This document shows, in pieces, positions 28,011 through 37,761 of a DNA stretch of 64,000 bases. The translations under genes and the position numbers were made by a program. The notes under the pieces are model-generated. The model was not told the origin of the DNA. It was given only the letters and a program-made list of their open reading frames with translations, and searched no databases. Each line of letters opens with the position of its first letter. The stretch's first letter is position 1. The stretch comes from Burkholderiales bacterium (GTDB taxonomy: Bacteria > Pseudomonadota > Gammaproteobacteria > Burkholderiales > Methylophilaceae): positions 1-64,000 of the forward strand of contig JAURKY010000006.1 of NCBI GenBank assembly GCA_030831475.1. Reading direction: 5' to 3'.

Positions 28011-28967
28011 ATGAAAAAAATTCTTGTAACCTGTGGAGATCCATCGGGAATTGGCCCGGATTTATGTATTAATTTAGCCTATAAAAGTTTTGCTGCAGAA
28101 ATTACTGTCATTGGAAGCGCACAAGTAATTTTTGAAAGGGCTCAAATATTAAAAAAAAAGATATCTTTTAATAAAAAAAATTTAAAAGATAATAATTTAG
28201 GTAAAATTAATATCATTGATTTTGATTATCCCTACAAAGTTTTACCTGGCATTCCAAATAAGAATAACTCAAAAAAACAACTAGAGATTCTTGATTACGC
28301 AATTAATTTAGTAAAGCAAAAAAAATTTGATGCTATGGTAACGCTCCCAATAAATAAAAAAATATTATCCTCAAAAAAAGATAAATTTATTGGTCATACA
28401 GAGTATATTGCTAAAAAATGCAAAATTAAAAACGAAGTTATGATGTTGGCAACAAATAAATTAAGGGTTACGTTATTAACTACCCATCATTCAATAAAAG
28501 AAATTCCATCCTTAATAACAAAATCAAAATTACGAAAAACAATAGAAGTTATTTGTAGCGACCTAAAAACAAAATTTAAAATTAAAGATCCTAAAATTTT
28601 AGTCACTGGCTTTAATCCTCATGCTGGAGAAAATGGTGAGTTTGGTGATGAAGAAAAAAAAGTCATAGCACCTGTGGTTAGAGAGCTTAATAATAAGGGC
28701 TTTAATTTATTTGGCCCTGTTCCAGCAGATACAGCATTTATAGATAAAAATGTCAAAGAATACGATGCATTTCTTGCTATGTACCATGACCAGGGTTTAG
28801 CTCCTTTTAAGGCCTTATCATTTGGAAAAGGAGTTAATATTACGCTTGGCTTGCCATTCGTAAGAACCTCTGTTGATCATGGAACTGCATACGATATTGT
28901 GGGAACAAAAAAAATAGATACATCTAGTTTTTATGAAGCTATTAAAATGGCAATAAAATTATCCTAA
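28011..28967 (+). CDS. pdxA: 4-hydroxythreonine-4-phosphate dehydrogenase PdxA
   Basis: NAD-dependent dehydrogenase of the DXP-dependent vitamin B6 pathway. The 318-residue protein opens ILVTCGDPSGIGPDL, has the metal histidines in FIGHTEYIA, LLTTHHSIKEI and AMYHDQGLAPFK, and GFNPHAGENGEFGDEE, all PdxA signatures. Placement between surA and rsmA is the usual proteobacterial order. Its stop overlaps the rsmA start (TAATGG), implying coupling. The B6 link is shared with the PLP-binding YggS at the window start but the two are not adjacent. Confidence 0.95.
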   Translation: MKKILVTCGDPSGIGPDLCINLAYKSFAAEITVIGSAQVIFERAQILKKKISFNKKNLKDNNLGKINIIDFDYPYKVLPGIPNKNNSKKQLEILDYAINLVKQKKFDAMVTLPINKKILSSKKDKFIGHTEYIAKKCKIKNEVMMLATNKLRVTLLTTHHSIKEIPSLITKSKLRKTIEVICSDLKTKFKIKDPKILVTGFNPHAGENGEFGDEEKKVIAPVVRELNNKGFNLFGPVPADTAFIDKNVKEYDAFLAMYHDQGLAPFKALSFGKGVNITLGLPFVRTSVDHGTAYDIVGTKKIDTSSFYEAIKMAIKLS

Positions 28968-29749
28968 TGGTCAAAGCAAAAAAAAAATTTGGTCAAAACT
29001 TTTTAATTGATCTGTCTGTAGTCAATAATATTATTAAATCAATTACCCCTAAACCTAAAGATAAAATTCTTGAGATAGGTCCGGGGATGGGGGCTCTCAC
29101 CTTTGAAATTCTAAAATTTACAGATTCAATTGATGTTATTGAAATAGATGAGGATATGATTCATTTTCTTGAGAAGCGTAACCAAGATAAGAAAATTAGA
29201 TTAATTAATAAAAATATTTTAGATATTCAAAATGTTTTTTTTTCTGAATATACAAAAATAATTGGCAATTTACCCTATTATATATCTTCAGAAATTTTAA
29301 TTAAGATAACAAAAAACCCTAATCAAAAAACAAGCTATTACTTTATGTTGCAAAAAGAAGTTGCGGACAGAATCTCAAGTCCTGAAGGCAATTCTAACTT
29401 TGGGAGAATATCAGCATTTCTTCAATATTTTTTTAAAATTGATCTATTGTTTGACGTTGGCCCAGAAGCATTCAGCCCTGCTCCAAAAATAAGGTCAAGC
29501 ATTGTAAAATTAGAACCCCTTAAGAGAACTAATTTAAAAGTTTTCAGTCATCAAGCATATGAGTTACTTTTGCGCCAATCATTTAAACAAAAAAGAAAAA
29601 AAATAAAGAATAATCTTAAAAATATCCTCTCATTAGATGATTTTAGTAGTTGCAATATTAACCCTGAATTAAGGCCTGAGTGCCTTTCAGTTGAGGATTA
29701 TATTAATATTGAAAATTATATTTTTCAAAAAAAAATACCCCTAAACTGA
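28967..29749 (+). CDS. rsmA: 16S rRNA dimethyladenosine transferase RsmA
   Basis: Dimethylates A1518 and A1519 near the 3' end of 16S rRNA using SAM, a late step in 30S maturation. The 260-residue protein has KKFGQNFLIDLSVV, the SAM site ILEIGPGMGALT near residue 38, VIEIDEDM and the catalytic IGNLPYYISSEIL motif, followed by the small helical domain (AYELLLRQSFKQKRKKIKNN). All are intact. An extended -10 box for adk overlaps its stop codon. Confidence 0.96.
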   Translation: MVKAKKKFGQNFLIDLSVVNNIIKSITPKPKDKILEIGPGMGALTFEILKFTDSIDVIEIDEDMIHFLEKRNQDKKIRLINKNILDIQNVFFSEYTKIIGNLPYYISSEILIKITKNPNQKTSYYFMLQKEVADRISSPEGNSNFGRISAFLQYFFKIDLLFDVGPEAFSPAPKIRSSIVKLEPLKRTNLKVFSHQAYELLLRQSFKQKRKKIKNNLKNILSLDDFSSCNINPELRPECLSVEDYINIENYIFQKKIPLN

Positions 29750-29755
29750 TATAAT
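29747..29755 (+). promoter_or_regulatory. Extended -10 promoter of adk
   Basis: TGATATAAT is a perfect extended -10 element (TGnTATAAT). Its TG is part of the rsmA stop codon TGA. The expected start near 29762 gives a leader of about 17 bases before the adk ATG at 29779. No good -35 is present, as is common with extended -10 boxes. Confidence 0.55.
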
Positions 29756-29778
29756 TCTTCCCTTTGGAAAGCAATACA

Positions 29779-30426
29779 ATGAAAATAATTTTATTAGGTG
29801 CTCCTGGTGCAGGAAAAGGTACCCAGTCAAATTTCTTAAAAGCAAAATTCAAGATTCCGCAAATTTCTACTGGTGATATGCTCCGTGAAGCTGTATCTGA
29901 TAATTCTGATTTGGGTCAAAAAGCAAAAGAGTTTATGGATAGTGGGCAGCTTGTACCTGATCAGCTTATTATTGATTTAGTCAAAGAAAGAATATTAAAA
30001 AATGATTGTAAAAATGGTTTTTTATTTGATGGATTTCCTAGAACAATACCTCAGGCTGAGGCATTAATAGCGTCAGGAATTAATATCGATCTAGTTATTG
30101 AAATTAATGTTTCTGACAATGTTATCATCGAAAGATTAGGTGGCAGAAGAGTTCATCCCGCATCTGGAAGAATTTATCATATTAAATATAGCCCCCCTAA
30201 AACTGAGGGTTTAGACGATATAACAGGAGAGCCTTTAATAATTAGAGATGATGATTCTAGAGAAACCATTGTTAAAAGACTTGATACCTACCATCAACAG
30301 ACTGAACCACTTATTAATTTCTATAAAAATCCTTCATTACATAATAAACCTCATTTTATTGAGGTTGATGGAGAAAAAAAACCTGAAGAAATTAATCATG
30401 CTCTAGAAAATTTATTGAATAAATAA
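29779..30426 (+). CDS. adk: Adenylate kinase
   Basis: Interconverts ATP, ADP and AMP. The 215-residue protein starts [16 protein letters not shown] with the P-loop at 7-15, then [10 protein letters not shown] and the long LID domain ([16 protein letters not shown] ... [14 protein letters not shown]), which lacks the zinc cysteines. Length is the standard long form. The track start at 29764 is a TTG just after the predicted transcript start; the ATG at 29779 is preferred. Its stop overlaps leuS by one base. Confidence 0.96.
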   Translation: MKIILLGAPGAGKGTQSNFLKAKFKIPQISTGDMLREAVSDNSDLGQKAKEFMDSGQLVPDQLIIDLVKERILKNDCKNGFLFDGFPRTIPQAEALIASGINIDLVIEINVSDNVIIERLGGRRVHPASGRIYHIKYSPPKTEGLDDITGEPLIIRDDDSRETIVKRLDTYHQQTEPLINFYKNPSLHNKPHFIEVDGEKKPEEINHALENLLNK

Positions 30427-32858
30427 TGAATCAAGATTACCCATTCAAAGAGTTGGAAATAAAAGCCCAACAAAATTGGGATCAAAATCATACTTTTAAA
30501 GCTCCTGATAGTGATTCTAAGACAAAATTTTATGTTTTATCTATGTTTCCCTATCCGAGTGGAAAGCTCCATATGGGTCATGTCCGAAACTACACAATTG
30601 GTGATGTAATTGCGAGATTTAAAAAGTTTAATGGCTACAACGTGATGCAGCCAATGGGTTGGGATGCATTTGGTTTGCCAGCAGAAAATGCGGCTATTCA
30701 AAATAATACTGCCCCTGATACTTGGACTTATCAAAATATTGATCACATGCGATCTCAATTAAAACAATTAGGTTTAGGGATTGATTGGAATAGAGAAATA
30801 GCTACATGTGATTCTTCTTATTACAAATGGGAACAATGGTTTTTTATACAACTTTTTAACAAAGGTTTAATTTATAAAAAAACAGCAAGTGTGAACTGGG
30901 ACCCTATCGATCAAACTGTCCTTGCTAATGAACAAGTAATAGATGGAAAGGGCTGGAGATCTGGGGCTCCCGTTGAAAAGAAGGATATTCCTCAATACTT
31001 CATGAAAATTACAGATTATGCAGATGAATTACTTGATGGAATTGAGTCATTAGATATGTGGCCAGAACAAGTTAAGCTCATGCAAAAAAATTGGATTGGT
31101 AAAAGCCACGGGTGTGAAATTGATTTTCAATTAAATTCAAACAATAAAATAAAAGTTTTTACTACAAGGCCGGATACCCTTATGGGAGCCACCTATCTTG
31201 CAATTGCTCCAGAGCATGAAATTAGTAAAGCACTTGCAAAAAATAATAATGAAATAAATTCATTTATTAAAAGTTGTAATCAATCTGGGGTTTCTGAAGA
31301 AGAATTTGCAAAGGCTGAAAAAAGAGGTATTTTTTCAGGTCTTTATGCCAAGCACCCGCTAAATAATGAAGATATACCTATTTGGATCGCAAATTATGTG
31401 CTAATTAGTTATGGTGAAGGTGCTGTAATGGCTGTTCCGGCTCACGATGATAGAGATTTTGACTTTGCCAAAAAATATAATTTACCAATCAAGCAAGTTA
31501 TCAATGGCAAAGATATTAAGAAATTTGCACATACTGGTAACGGTAATTTAATTAATTCTGGCGAATTTGATGGTCATACTAATGAAAAAGCCAAAAAATT
31601 AATTGCCGAAGCTCTAGAAAAAATTGGCGCAGGAAAAATGAAAGTTAATTTTCGTATACGTGACTGGGGAATTTCACGACAAAGATTTTGGGGCTGTCCT
31701 ATACCAATGATTAACTGTGATGTTTGTGGAAATATTCCAGTTGATGTAACGGATTTACCAGTTGAGCTTCCAAAAAATATTAAAATCGAAAAGACAGGAT
31801 CGCCACTAAAAGTACTTGAAAGTTTTTATAAATGTAAATGTCCAAAATGTCATAGTGATGCTACAAGGGAAACGGATACACTTGATACTTTTTTCGAGTC
31901 TTCATGGTACTTTGCTCGATATGCTTCTCATGATCAAACCAATAAAATGCTAGATAACAGAGCTAATCATTGGTTACCAGTTGATTATTATATTGGTGGT
32001 ATTGAACATGCCATCCTTCATTTATTGTATTCACGCTTTTTTAATCGATTGATGTTTGATATGGGGCTTGTCAGTATTCAAGAACCATTCAAAAAACTTT
32101 TAACTCAAGGTATGGTCCTTAAAGATGGTTCAAAAATGTCCAAATCAAAAGGAAACACCGTTGATCCTCAAGAATTAATTGAGAAATATGGTGCCGATAC
32201 TGCAAGGCTCTTTATAATGTTTGCATCCCCTGCGGAACAGAGCCTTGAGTGGTCTGATGAGGGTATTGAAGGATCTCATCGATTTCTAAAAAAACTTTGG
32301 AGAATTGTTTGGGACTTTAATAACTCAAAAGAGAATCTACAAATTAATGACAATGAAGATAAAAATTTACTTTACAAATTACACTCCACTGTAAAAAAAG
32401 TGACAGATGATCTAGAGAGAAGGACAAGTTTTAATACGGCTATTGCATCGATTATGGAGCTTATCAACTTGTATCAAAAAATTGATAATGAAGCTGGTAT
32501 TAAAAATAGTTTGAAAAAAGAGTTATTAGATAAAATACTCATCATGCTAAATCCTTTTGTTCCACATATTACGAAAGAGCTTTGGAGAGAGATTAATCCT
32601 AATTCTGAAATTGAAAATCAAACATGGCCTTCCTTTGATGAATCATTTTTAGTGCAAGATGAATTAAGTATTGCGATTCAAGTAAACGGAAAGTTAAGAG
32701 GAAGTATGGTAGTATCAACTGAAATTGATGAGCAAGAAATAAAAGAGCTTGGAATGAAGGTTGAAAGCGTAAAAAAATATCTTTCTAACAAAAATGAGAT
32801 TAAAAAAATTATCTATGTTCCTAATAAGTTACTTAACTACGTAGTTTTACAAAAATGA
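30426..32858 (+). CDS. leuS: Leucyl-tRNA synthetase
   Basis: Class I synthetase that charges tRNA-Leu and edits mischarged products. The 810-residue protein has the HIGH-type motif [15 protein letters not shown] near residue 42, the CP1 editing domain ([20 protein letters not shown]), a four-cysteine zinc region (CDVCGNIP and CKCPKC) and KMSKS as [10 protein letters not shown]. It is somewhat shorter than E. coli LeuS (860) mainly through trimmed loops; no domain is missing. It overlaps adk by one base and lptE by four, in the conserved leuS-lptE-holA order. Confidence 0.96.
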   Translation: MNQDYPFKELEIKAQQNWDQNHTFKAPDSDSKTKFYVLSMFPYPSGKLHMGHVRNYTIGDVIARFKKFNGYNVMQPMGWDAFGLPAENAAIQNNTAPDTWTYQNIDHMRSQLKQLGLGIDWNREIATCDSSYYKWEQWFFIQLFNKGLIYKKTASVNWDPIDQTVLANEQVIDGKGWRSGAPVEKKDIPQYFMKITDYADELLDGIESLDMWPEQVKLMQKNWIGKSHGCEIDFQLNSNNKIKVFTTRPDTLMGATYLAIAPEHEISKALAKNNNEINSFIKSCNQSGVSEEEFAKAEKRGIFSGLYAKHPLNNEDIPIWIANYVLISYGEGAVMAVPAHDDRDFDFAKKYNLPIKQVINGKDIKKFAHTGNGNLINSGEFDGHTNEKAKKLIAEALEKIGAGKMKVNFRIRDWGISRQRFWGCPIPMINCDVCGNIPVDVTDLPVELPKNIKIEKTGSPLKVLESFYKCKCPKCHSDATRETDTLDTFFESSWYFARYASHDQTNKMLDNRANHWLPVDYYIGGIEHAILHLLYSRFFNRLMFDMGLVSIQEPFKKLLTQGMVLKDGSKMSKSKGNTVDPQELIEKYGADTARLFIMFASPAEQSLEWSDEGIEGSHRFLKKLWRIVWDFNNSKENLQINDNEDKNLLYKLHSTVKKVTDDLERRTSFNTAIASIMELINLYQKIDNEAGIKNSLKKELLDKILIMLNPFVPHITKELWREINPNSEIENQTWPSFDESFLVQDELSIAIQVNGKLRGSMVVSTEIDEQEIKELGMKVESVKKYLSNKNEIKKIIYVPNKLLNYVVLQK

Positions 32859-33328
32859 TACTTAAAATTAAGTTTTTCTCATTAATTTTTCTATCACTTA
32901 TGATGGTTGCATGTGGTTTCCAGCTCCGAGGCTCAATCGAAGCTGATTTTGAAACCATTCATGTGTATGGTGGCTCAGAAGGATTGAATAAACATCTTAT
33001 AAAACGTTTTAAGCAATCAGGAATTAAAATAGTTACAAAGGATCCTGAGAAAACACTTGAGATTTTAAATGATCGACTTGATAAGAGGATACTATCTTTA
33101 AGCAGCTCTGGCTCAGTTAAAGAATATGAGTTAACTTATCTTGTCACATACCGATTTAAATCATTAGAAAGTAGCTGGAGTAAGGAAATTAAAAAAGAAA
33201 TTACTCGCGACTACACTTATGACGATAATGATCGTGTCGCCAAGGAATTGGAAGAAAAAAATATCGTACAACAAATGAGGGATGAGATTGTTAAATCAAT
33301 CGTAAGCCAGATATCGGTCTCTAGATAA
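32855..33328 (+). CDS. lptE: LPS-assembly lipoprotein LptE
   Basis: Outer-membrane lipoprotein that plugs the LptD barrel and binds LPS. The 157-residue protein has a lipoprotein signal ending in [12 protein letters not shown], with the lipobox cysteine at about residue 20 and the family hallmark CGFQLRG directly after it. The mature domain is a small alpha/beta fold with [11 protein letters not shown]. It overlaps leuS by four bases (ATGA) and is followed by holA after six. Its partner LptD is encoded 6 kb upstream on the same strand. Confidence 0.92.
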   Translation: MILKIKFFSLIFLSLMMVACGFQLRGSIEADFETIHVYGGSEGLNKHLIKRFKQSGIKIVTKDPEKTLEILNDRLDKRILSLSSSGSVKEYELTYLVTYRFKSLESSWSKEIKKEITRDYTYDDNDRVAKELEEKNIVQQMRDEIVKSIVSQISVSR

Positions 33329-33334
33329 TCCATA

Positions 33335-34339
33335 ATGGATCTTTTTTCAAAATTAAATTCTGAAAATAAAAATAAAATTGTTTTATTTGGTAATGAACCT
33401 GTTCAAGTCAATAATTACTACACGCAAATCTTTAATTCACGAGTTAGGCAAAATCTAAATATTCAAAAAGTTGTATTAGATAAAAAATCAGAAACAAAAG
33501 AATTAAACAATATTACATCAAGTATTTCTCTGTTTGAAGAGAGGTCTTTTTTTATATTCATTATCAAAGATTTAAGGTTATCTGATGATATAAAAAGCTA
33601 TATTACTGATTTCTTTAAATCAAACCATGATGACTTTATTCTTTTTCATTACGAGGGAGAATCTAAGGATTTTTTAAAATCTGCTTTTTATAAAACTATA
33701 TCAACCAATGCCTTATTTTTATCTGCACAAGAACCAAAAGCTTATGAATTTAAAAAAATACTTACTGAACTGATGGGGTCCTATAGTCTCAATTTATCTG
33801 CAGAAGCTTTAAACTTGTTAGAGCAGTTTAGTCAAGGAAATTTAATATATGCTAATAATGCTCTAAAAAAATTAGAATTAATTTATGAAAATAATATCAT
33901 TGATGAAAAAGATTTATTGTCATGCTTAACTGACAACTCAAAATATGATGGTTTCAACCTTATAAATTCATGCTTTTCTGGAAACTTAAGCCAAACAAAA
34001 AAAATTATTAACTTTCTTAAAGAACAAAATACTGACCCAATACTCGTTAACGGTCTTCTGTCATGGTTTTTTTCCCCCCTATTAAAGCTAAAAATAAACA
34101 AGCTTCCTCTAACAAGTGATTTACTTATAAAATTTAGAATTTTCGGTGATTCACAAAATTTAATTCGATTTGCCATAAAGCATCTTACAATAAAACAAAT
34201 AGAGGCAAGCTTTAATAAGATTTTTGAAATTGACCAGATTGCAAAAGGTATAAAATACGGTGATGCATGGAGTGAGATTGATAAATTTATTTCTGGTATT
34301 GCCTTTATAATAAGTAAAAAGAAAAATTTAAATACATGA
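33335..34339 (+). CDS. holA: DNA polymerase III delta subunit
   Basis: The clamp-loader wrench subunit that opens the beta clamp. The 334-residue protein has the delta-family layout: an N-terminal AAA-like domain (IVLFGNEPVQVNNYYTQI), central helices with YKTISTNALFLSAQEP and LSAEALNLLEQFSQGNL, and a C-terminal collar domain with GDAWSEIDKFI. Sequence identity to model proteins is low, but gene order (leuS-lptE-holA) and pattern fit HolA. It overlaps proA by four bases. Confidence 0.9.
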   Translation: MDLFSKLNSENKNKIVLFGNEPVQVNNYYTQIFNSRVRQNLNIQKVVLDKKSETKELNNITSSISLFEERSFFIFIIKDLRLSDDIKSYITDFFKSNHDDFILFHYEGESKDFLKSAFYKTISTNALFLSAQEPKAYEFKKILTELMGSYSLNLSAEALNLLEQFSQGNLIYANNALKKLELIYENNIIDEKDLLSCLTDNSKYDGFNLINSCFSGNLSQTKKIINFLKEQNTDPILVNGLLSWFFSPLLKLKINKLPLTSDLLIKFRIFGDSQNLIRFAIKHLTIKQIEASFNKIFEIDQIAKGIKYGDAWSEIDKFISGIAFIISKKKNLNT

Positions 34340-35592
34340 ATATCAAAGATTATATTTTAAGTTTAGGTCAAGAAGCAAGATCTGCATCAAGACAAATAGC
34401 GTCTGCTACAACTGTTCAAAAAAATAATTTTTTATCATATTTGGCCGAAGAAGTTATCGATAATAAAGATGAGATTATTAAGCACAACAAAATTGACCTA
34501 GACAATGCAAAAAAAGCGGGTCTTGATACTGCATTTATTGACCGTTTAACTCTTAATGATAAAAATATTCAATTAATGGCTGATGGTTTAAATCAGATTG
34601 AAGTACTTAATGATCCTATCGGTGAAATTATCAACCTCAAATATAGACCCACCGGTATTCAAGTTGGTCAAATGAGGGTGCCCCTTGGAGTCATAGGTAT
34701 GATATATGAATCAAGGCCTAATGTAACAATAGATGCAGCAGGTCTGGCTATAAAATCAAGTAATGCCATTATTCTTAGGGGTGGATCGGAATCCATAAAC
34801 TCCAACAATTATTTATCAAGCCTTATAAAAAAATCTTTATTAAAGTCTGGTCTTCCAGAGGCATCGGTTCAAATTATTGAGCTTACTGATAGAGAAGCGG
34901 TAACAGAGTTAATTCAACTTGGCGAGTATATTGATGTAATTGTCCCTAGAGGGGGGAAAAGTTTAATTAAAAAAATTACCGATGAAGCAAAAGTGCCTGT
35001 GATTAAACATCTTGACGGAAACTGCCATATTTATGTAGATAATAATGCAGACTTAGATATGGCTATCAACATTGTTGATAATGCAAAAACCCAAAGATTA
35101 GGAACTTGCAACACCCTTGAGTCACTGGTTATTCATAAAGATATCGCTCAAGCTTTCTTATCAAAGATAGATAAAATTTTTAATGAAAAAAATATCGAGA
35201 TTAGGGCCTGCCAAAAAAGTTTAAGCTTTTTATCTAATGCAAAAAAAGCATTGGATGATGATTTTGCGACTGAATACTTGGGACCAATTATATCTTGTAA
35301 GATTGTAGATACGCTTGAAGCGGCTATATCTCACATAAACCAATATTCATCGGGACATACTGAAGCAATTATTACAAATAATCATGCAAATGCGATGAGG
35401 TTTCTTCGTGAAGTTGACTCATCCAGTGTAATGATAAACGCCTCAACTCGTTTTGCTGACGGTTTTGAGTATGGGCTTGGGGCAGAAATTGGTATTTCAA
35501 CTGATAAATTTCATGCTCGAGGTCCAGTAGGCCTAGAAGGTCTAACCTCATTAAAATATGTTGTATTAGGTACGGGTCAAACTCGAAAATAA
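34336..35592 (+). CDS. proA: Gamma-glutamyl phosphate reductase
   Basis: NADPH reduction of gamma-glutamyl phosphate to glutamate semialdehyde in proline synthesis. The 418-residue aldehyde-dehydrogenase-fold protein has RVPLGVIGMIYESRPNVTIDAAGL, IVPRGGKSLI, the catalytic cysteine in KTQRLGTCNTLESLVIH (about residue 257) and GLGAEIGISTDKFHARGPVGLEGLT. Everything is intact. Its presence between holA and nadD is a betaproteobacterial arrangement. The stop overlaps the nadD start by one base. proB lies at 55.5 kb and proC at 0.8 kb. Confidence 0.96.
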   Translation: MNIKDYILSLGQEARSASRQIASATTVQKNNFLSYLAEEVIDNKDEIIKHNKIDLDNAKKAGLDTAFIDRLTLNDKNIQLMADGLNQIEVLNDPIGEIINLKYRPTGIQVGQMRVPLGVIGMIYESRPNVTIDAAGLAIKSSNAIILRGGSESINSNNYLSSLIKKSLLKSGLPEASVQIIELTDREAVTELIQLGEYIDVIVPRGGKSLIKKITDEAKVPVIKHLDGNCHIYVDNNADLDMAINIVDNAKTQRLGTCNTLESLVIHKDIAQAFLSKIDKIFNEKNIEIRACQKSLSFLSNAKKALDDDFATEYLGPIISCKIVDTLEAAISHINQYSSGHTEAIITNNHANAMRFLREVDSSSVMINASTRFADGFEYGLGAEIGISTDKFHARGPVGLEGLTSLKYVVLGTGQTRK

Positions 35593-36251
35593 TGTTATCA
35601 AAAAATATTGGGCTTTATGGTGGCGCATTTGATCCAATCCATAAAGCCCACATGATCATTGCTAAAAAAAGTTTAAATTTTTTTAATCTCAACCATTTAA
35701 TATTTATTCCCACTGGCAAATCTGCATTTAATAAACAACTTACAGATTCAGATCATAGAATTGATATGCTAAACAAGGTAATCAAAGATAAAAAATTTTT
35801 AATCAGTAACTTTGAAATTGAAAAATCAAAAAATGGAATGACGTCTTACACAATAGACACTATTAAAAGCTACTTTAATCTAGATAATCATTTATTTTTT
35901 ATAATGGGTTTTGATGCATTCAAAACCTTTAATCAGTGGAAGGATTGGAAAAACTTTTTAAACTATTGTCACTTAATTATTATTAATCGATACGACGATG
36001 GATTTAACTTTAATGAGCTTCCTAGTGATATAAGAAATTTTGTAAAAAATAATGAGGTTAAGGATAAAGAAGAGCTTTTTCAAAAAAAACATAAAATATT
36101 TTGTTTAGAGATTGAAAAGATGGCCATGGAATCATCCAAAATAAAACAAAAAATTCTAAATAATGAAGATTTATCAGATGACCTTGATCAAGAGGTAATT
36201 AAGTACATTAAAGAAAAAAAACTTTATTCCGTTTCTGGCCAATCAAAATAA
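35592..36251 (+). CDS. nadD: Nicotinate-nucleotide adenylyltransferase
   Basis: Adenylates nicotinate mononucleotide to deamido-NAD. The 219-residue protein has the nucleotidyltransferase motif LYGGAFDPIHKAHMIIA near residue 8, with FIPTGKSAF and the later FIMGFDAFKTFNQWKDW, which is the NadD signature. The final 28 bases overlap the 3' end of bioD on the other strand. rsfS and rlmH, which often follow nadD, are not here; the biotin genes converge on it instead. Confidence 0.94.
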   Translation: MLSKNIGLYGGAFDPIHKAHMIIAKKSLNFFNLNHLIFIPTGKSAFNKQLTDSDHRIDMLNKVIKDKKFLISNFEIEKSKNGMTSYTIDTIKSYFNLDNHLFFIMGFDAFKTFNQWKDWKNFLNYCHLIIINRYDDGFNFNELPSDIRNFVKNNEVKDKEELFQKKHKIFCLEIEKMAMESSKIKQKILNNEDLSDDLDQEVIKYIKEKKLYSVSGQSK

Positions 36252-36904
36252 TCAGCAAAATTAATTGGCTCAATCTTGGATAAAATTTTTGGTATAACGC
36301 CTAAGCATGGTTCAGAAATGCTCTCTTTAAGGTAATTGATATTTTCATCAACACACAACATGTCCTCCTCAATAATGTTTGCAATCCACCCAAAAATTTT
36401 ATTATGTTTAGCTTTGATGGCTTTATAGGTTAAGAGAGTATGATTTAAACAGCCTAAACGAACTCCAACAACTAAAATTACAGGCACATCAATGAAGGTA
36501 ATTAAATCAGACATTCTCCTCTCAAAATCAATTGGAGCCTCATAGCCCCCTGCACCCTCAATTAAAACAACATCAGCCTTTGAGTGTATTTGCTTAATGT
36601 TGTCCTTTATCAAATCAAAATTAATAGGGCAGTTTTCTTGGGCAGTAACAATATGAGGAGACACGGCTTTATCAAAAGAGTAATAATTAATATCCTTATA
36701 ATCAAGATCAATATTCGAATATTTTTTTAATAGAAAAACATCTTCATTTAATTTTTGCTTATTAAAAATTTGGACCCCAGCAGAAATTGGCTTTAATCCA
36801 ACAACTTTTAAATTCTTTGATTTTAAAAAAGATAATAGACCGCAAGTAATGAATGTTTTGCCAATACCAGTATCTGTTCCGGTTATAAAATAGGTATTAT
36901 TCAT
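36224..36904 (-). CDS. bioD: Dethiobiotin synthetase
   Basis: ATP-dependent carboxylation of DAPA to dethiobiotin. The 226-residue protein has the P-loop FITGTDTGIGKTFITCGLL near residue 6, the substrate lysine in GLKPISAGVQ, and VLIEGAGGYEAPI, all BioD signatures. It is the last gene of the minus-strand biotin run and its start overlaps the bioC stop by four bases. Its 3' end overlaps nadD by 28 bases, an unusually long antisense overlap for this window. Confidence 0.95.
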   Translation of the reverse strand: MNNTYFITGTDTGIGKTFITCGLLSFLKSKNLKVVGLKPISAGVQIFNKQKLNEDVFLLKKYSNIDLDYKDINYYSFDKAVSPHIVTAQENCPINFDLIKDNIKQIHSKADVVLIEGAGGYEAPIDFERRMSDLITFIDVPVILVVGVRLGCLNHTLLTYKAIKAKHNKIFGWIANIIEEDMLCVDENINYLKESISEPCLGVIPKILSKIEPINFADYFDWPETE

Positions 36905-37761
36905 TTTACAAAGTTAATTGGTTTTAGATTATCAGTATTATTAGGCTTCCATGCGTGTGCATAGATCACCTCATAGCTTGCTGGATAAAGATTGTCGTTT
37001 TTGTAGTTTGAATATTGATGAATAATTTTTTCCAAATAGCCTCTACCCTGCATACCCTTAAAGTCATCCATATTGCCACTTGTTGCTCCAATCTTTTTTA
37101 GATCTTTAAATAAATCTCTGGGATGCTGGTATGTCATCACAAAATTTTCACGATCAAGAACTGGGTTTTGAAAACCTAGCTTTAACAATAAATCCCCAAG
37201 CTCATGCATATCGATAAAATGGCTGGTTGTTGATTTATTAAAAATTTGTTTTGAAATTTGATTAAGCTCCAATAATGTATCTGGGCCAAAAGTGCTCAGA
37301 ATAAACAGCCCTCCTGGTTTTAGAGCGTTTAACACTTCTTTCAAAAGTTGTTCAATATCAGAAGCCCATTGGATGGAGCTAGAACTCCATACCATATCAA
37401 AACTATTTTTTGCAAAAGGTAGTTGCTCAAAATCTGAACATATATACATATCCTCTTTTCTTCTTACCCATTGCAAAAAATTTTTATTTTTAGCTTGGCC
37501 CTGAAGCAACATTTTTTCGGAAAAATCTAAATTAATTATTTTTGTTTTTTTATACTTTCTTTGCAATAATTTACCAGCGCGGGATGTGCCAGAACCAAGA
37601 TCTATGATTAGTTTTGGATCAAATTTAACAAACTGTAATCTATCTATTAAGTTATCAATAATTTGATGTTGAAGAACGGCATACTCATCGTAAGTTTTAG
37701 CAGCTCGATCAAAAATCATTCTTTTCAAAGATTTATTTATCATAGTTTTCATTAAATTCAT
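36901..37761 (-). CDS. bioC: Malonyl-ACP O-methyltransferase BioC
   Basis: Methylates malonyl-ACP so that fatty-acid synthesis can build the pimeloyl chain. The 286-residue protein has FDRAAKTYDEYAVLQHQI at the N terminus, the SAM motif LIIDLGSGTSRAGKLL near residue 52, SSSIQWASDIEQLLKEV, and LKPGGLFILSTFG, all BioC features. Three in-frame ATG codons (37761, 37752, 37743) are possible; 37743 gives the most usual N terminus. All overlap the end of bioH. It acts with BioH in the BioC-BioH pimeloyl route. Confidence 0.92.
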   Translation of the reverse strand: MNLMKTMINKSLKRMIFDRAAKTYDEYAVLQHQIIDNLIDRLQFVKFDPKLIIDLGSGTSRAGKLLQRKYKKTKIINLDFSEKMLLQGQAKNKNFLQWVRRKEDMYICSDFEQLPFAKNSFDMVWSSSSIQWASDIEQLLKEVLNALKPGGLFILSTFGPDTLLELNQISKQIFNKSTTSHFIDMHELGDLLLKLGFQNPVLDRENFVMTYQHPRDLFKDLKKIGATSGNMDDFKGMQGRGYLEKIIHQYSNYKNDNLYPASYEVIYAHAWKPNNTDNLKPINFVK

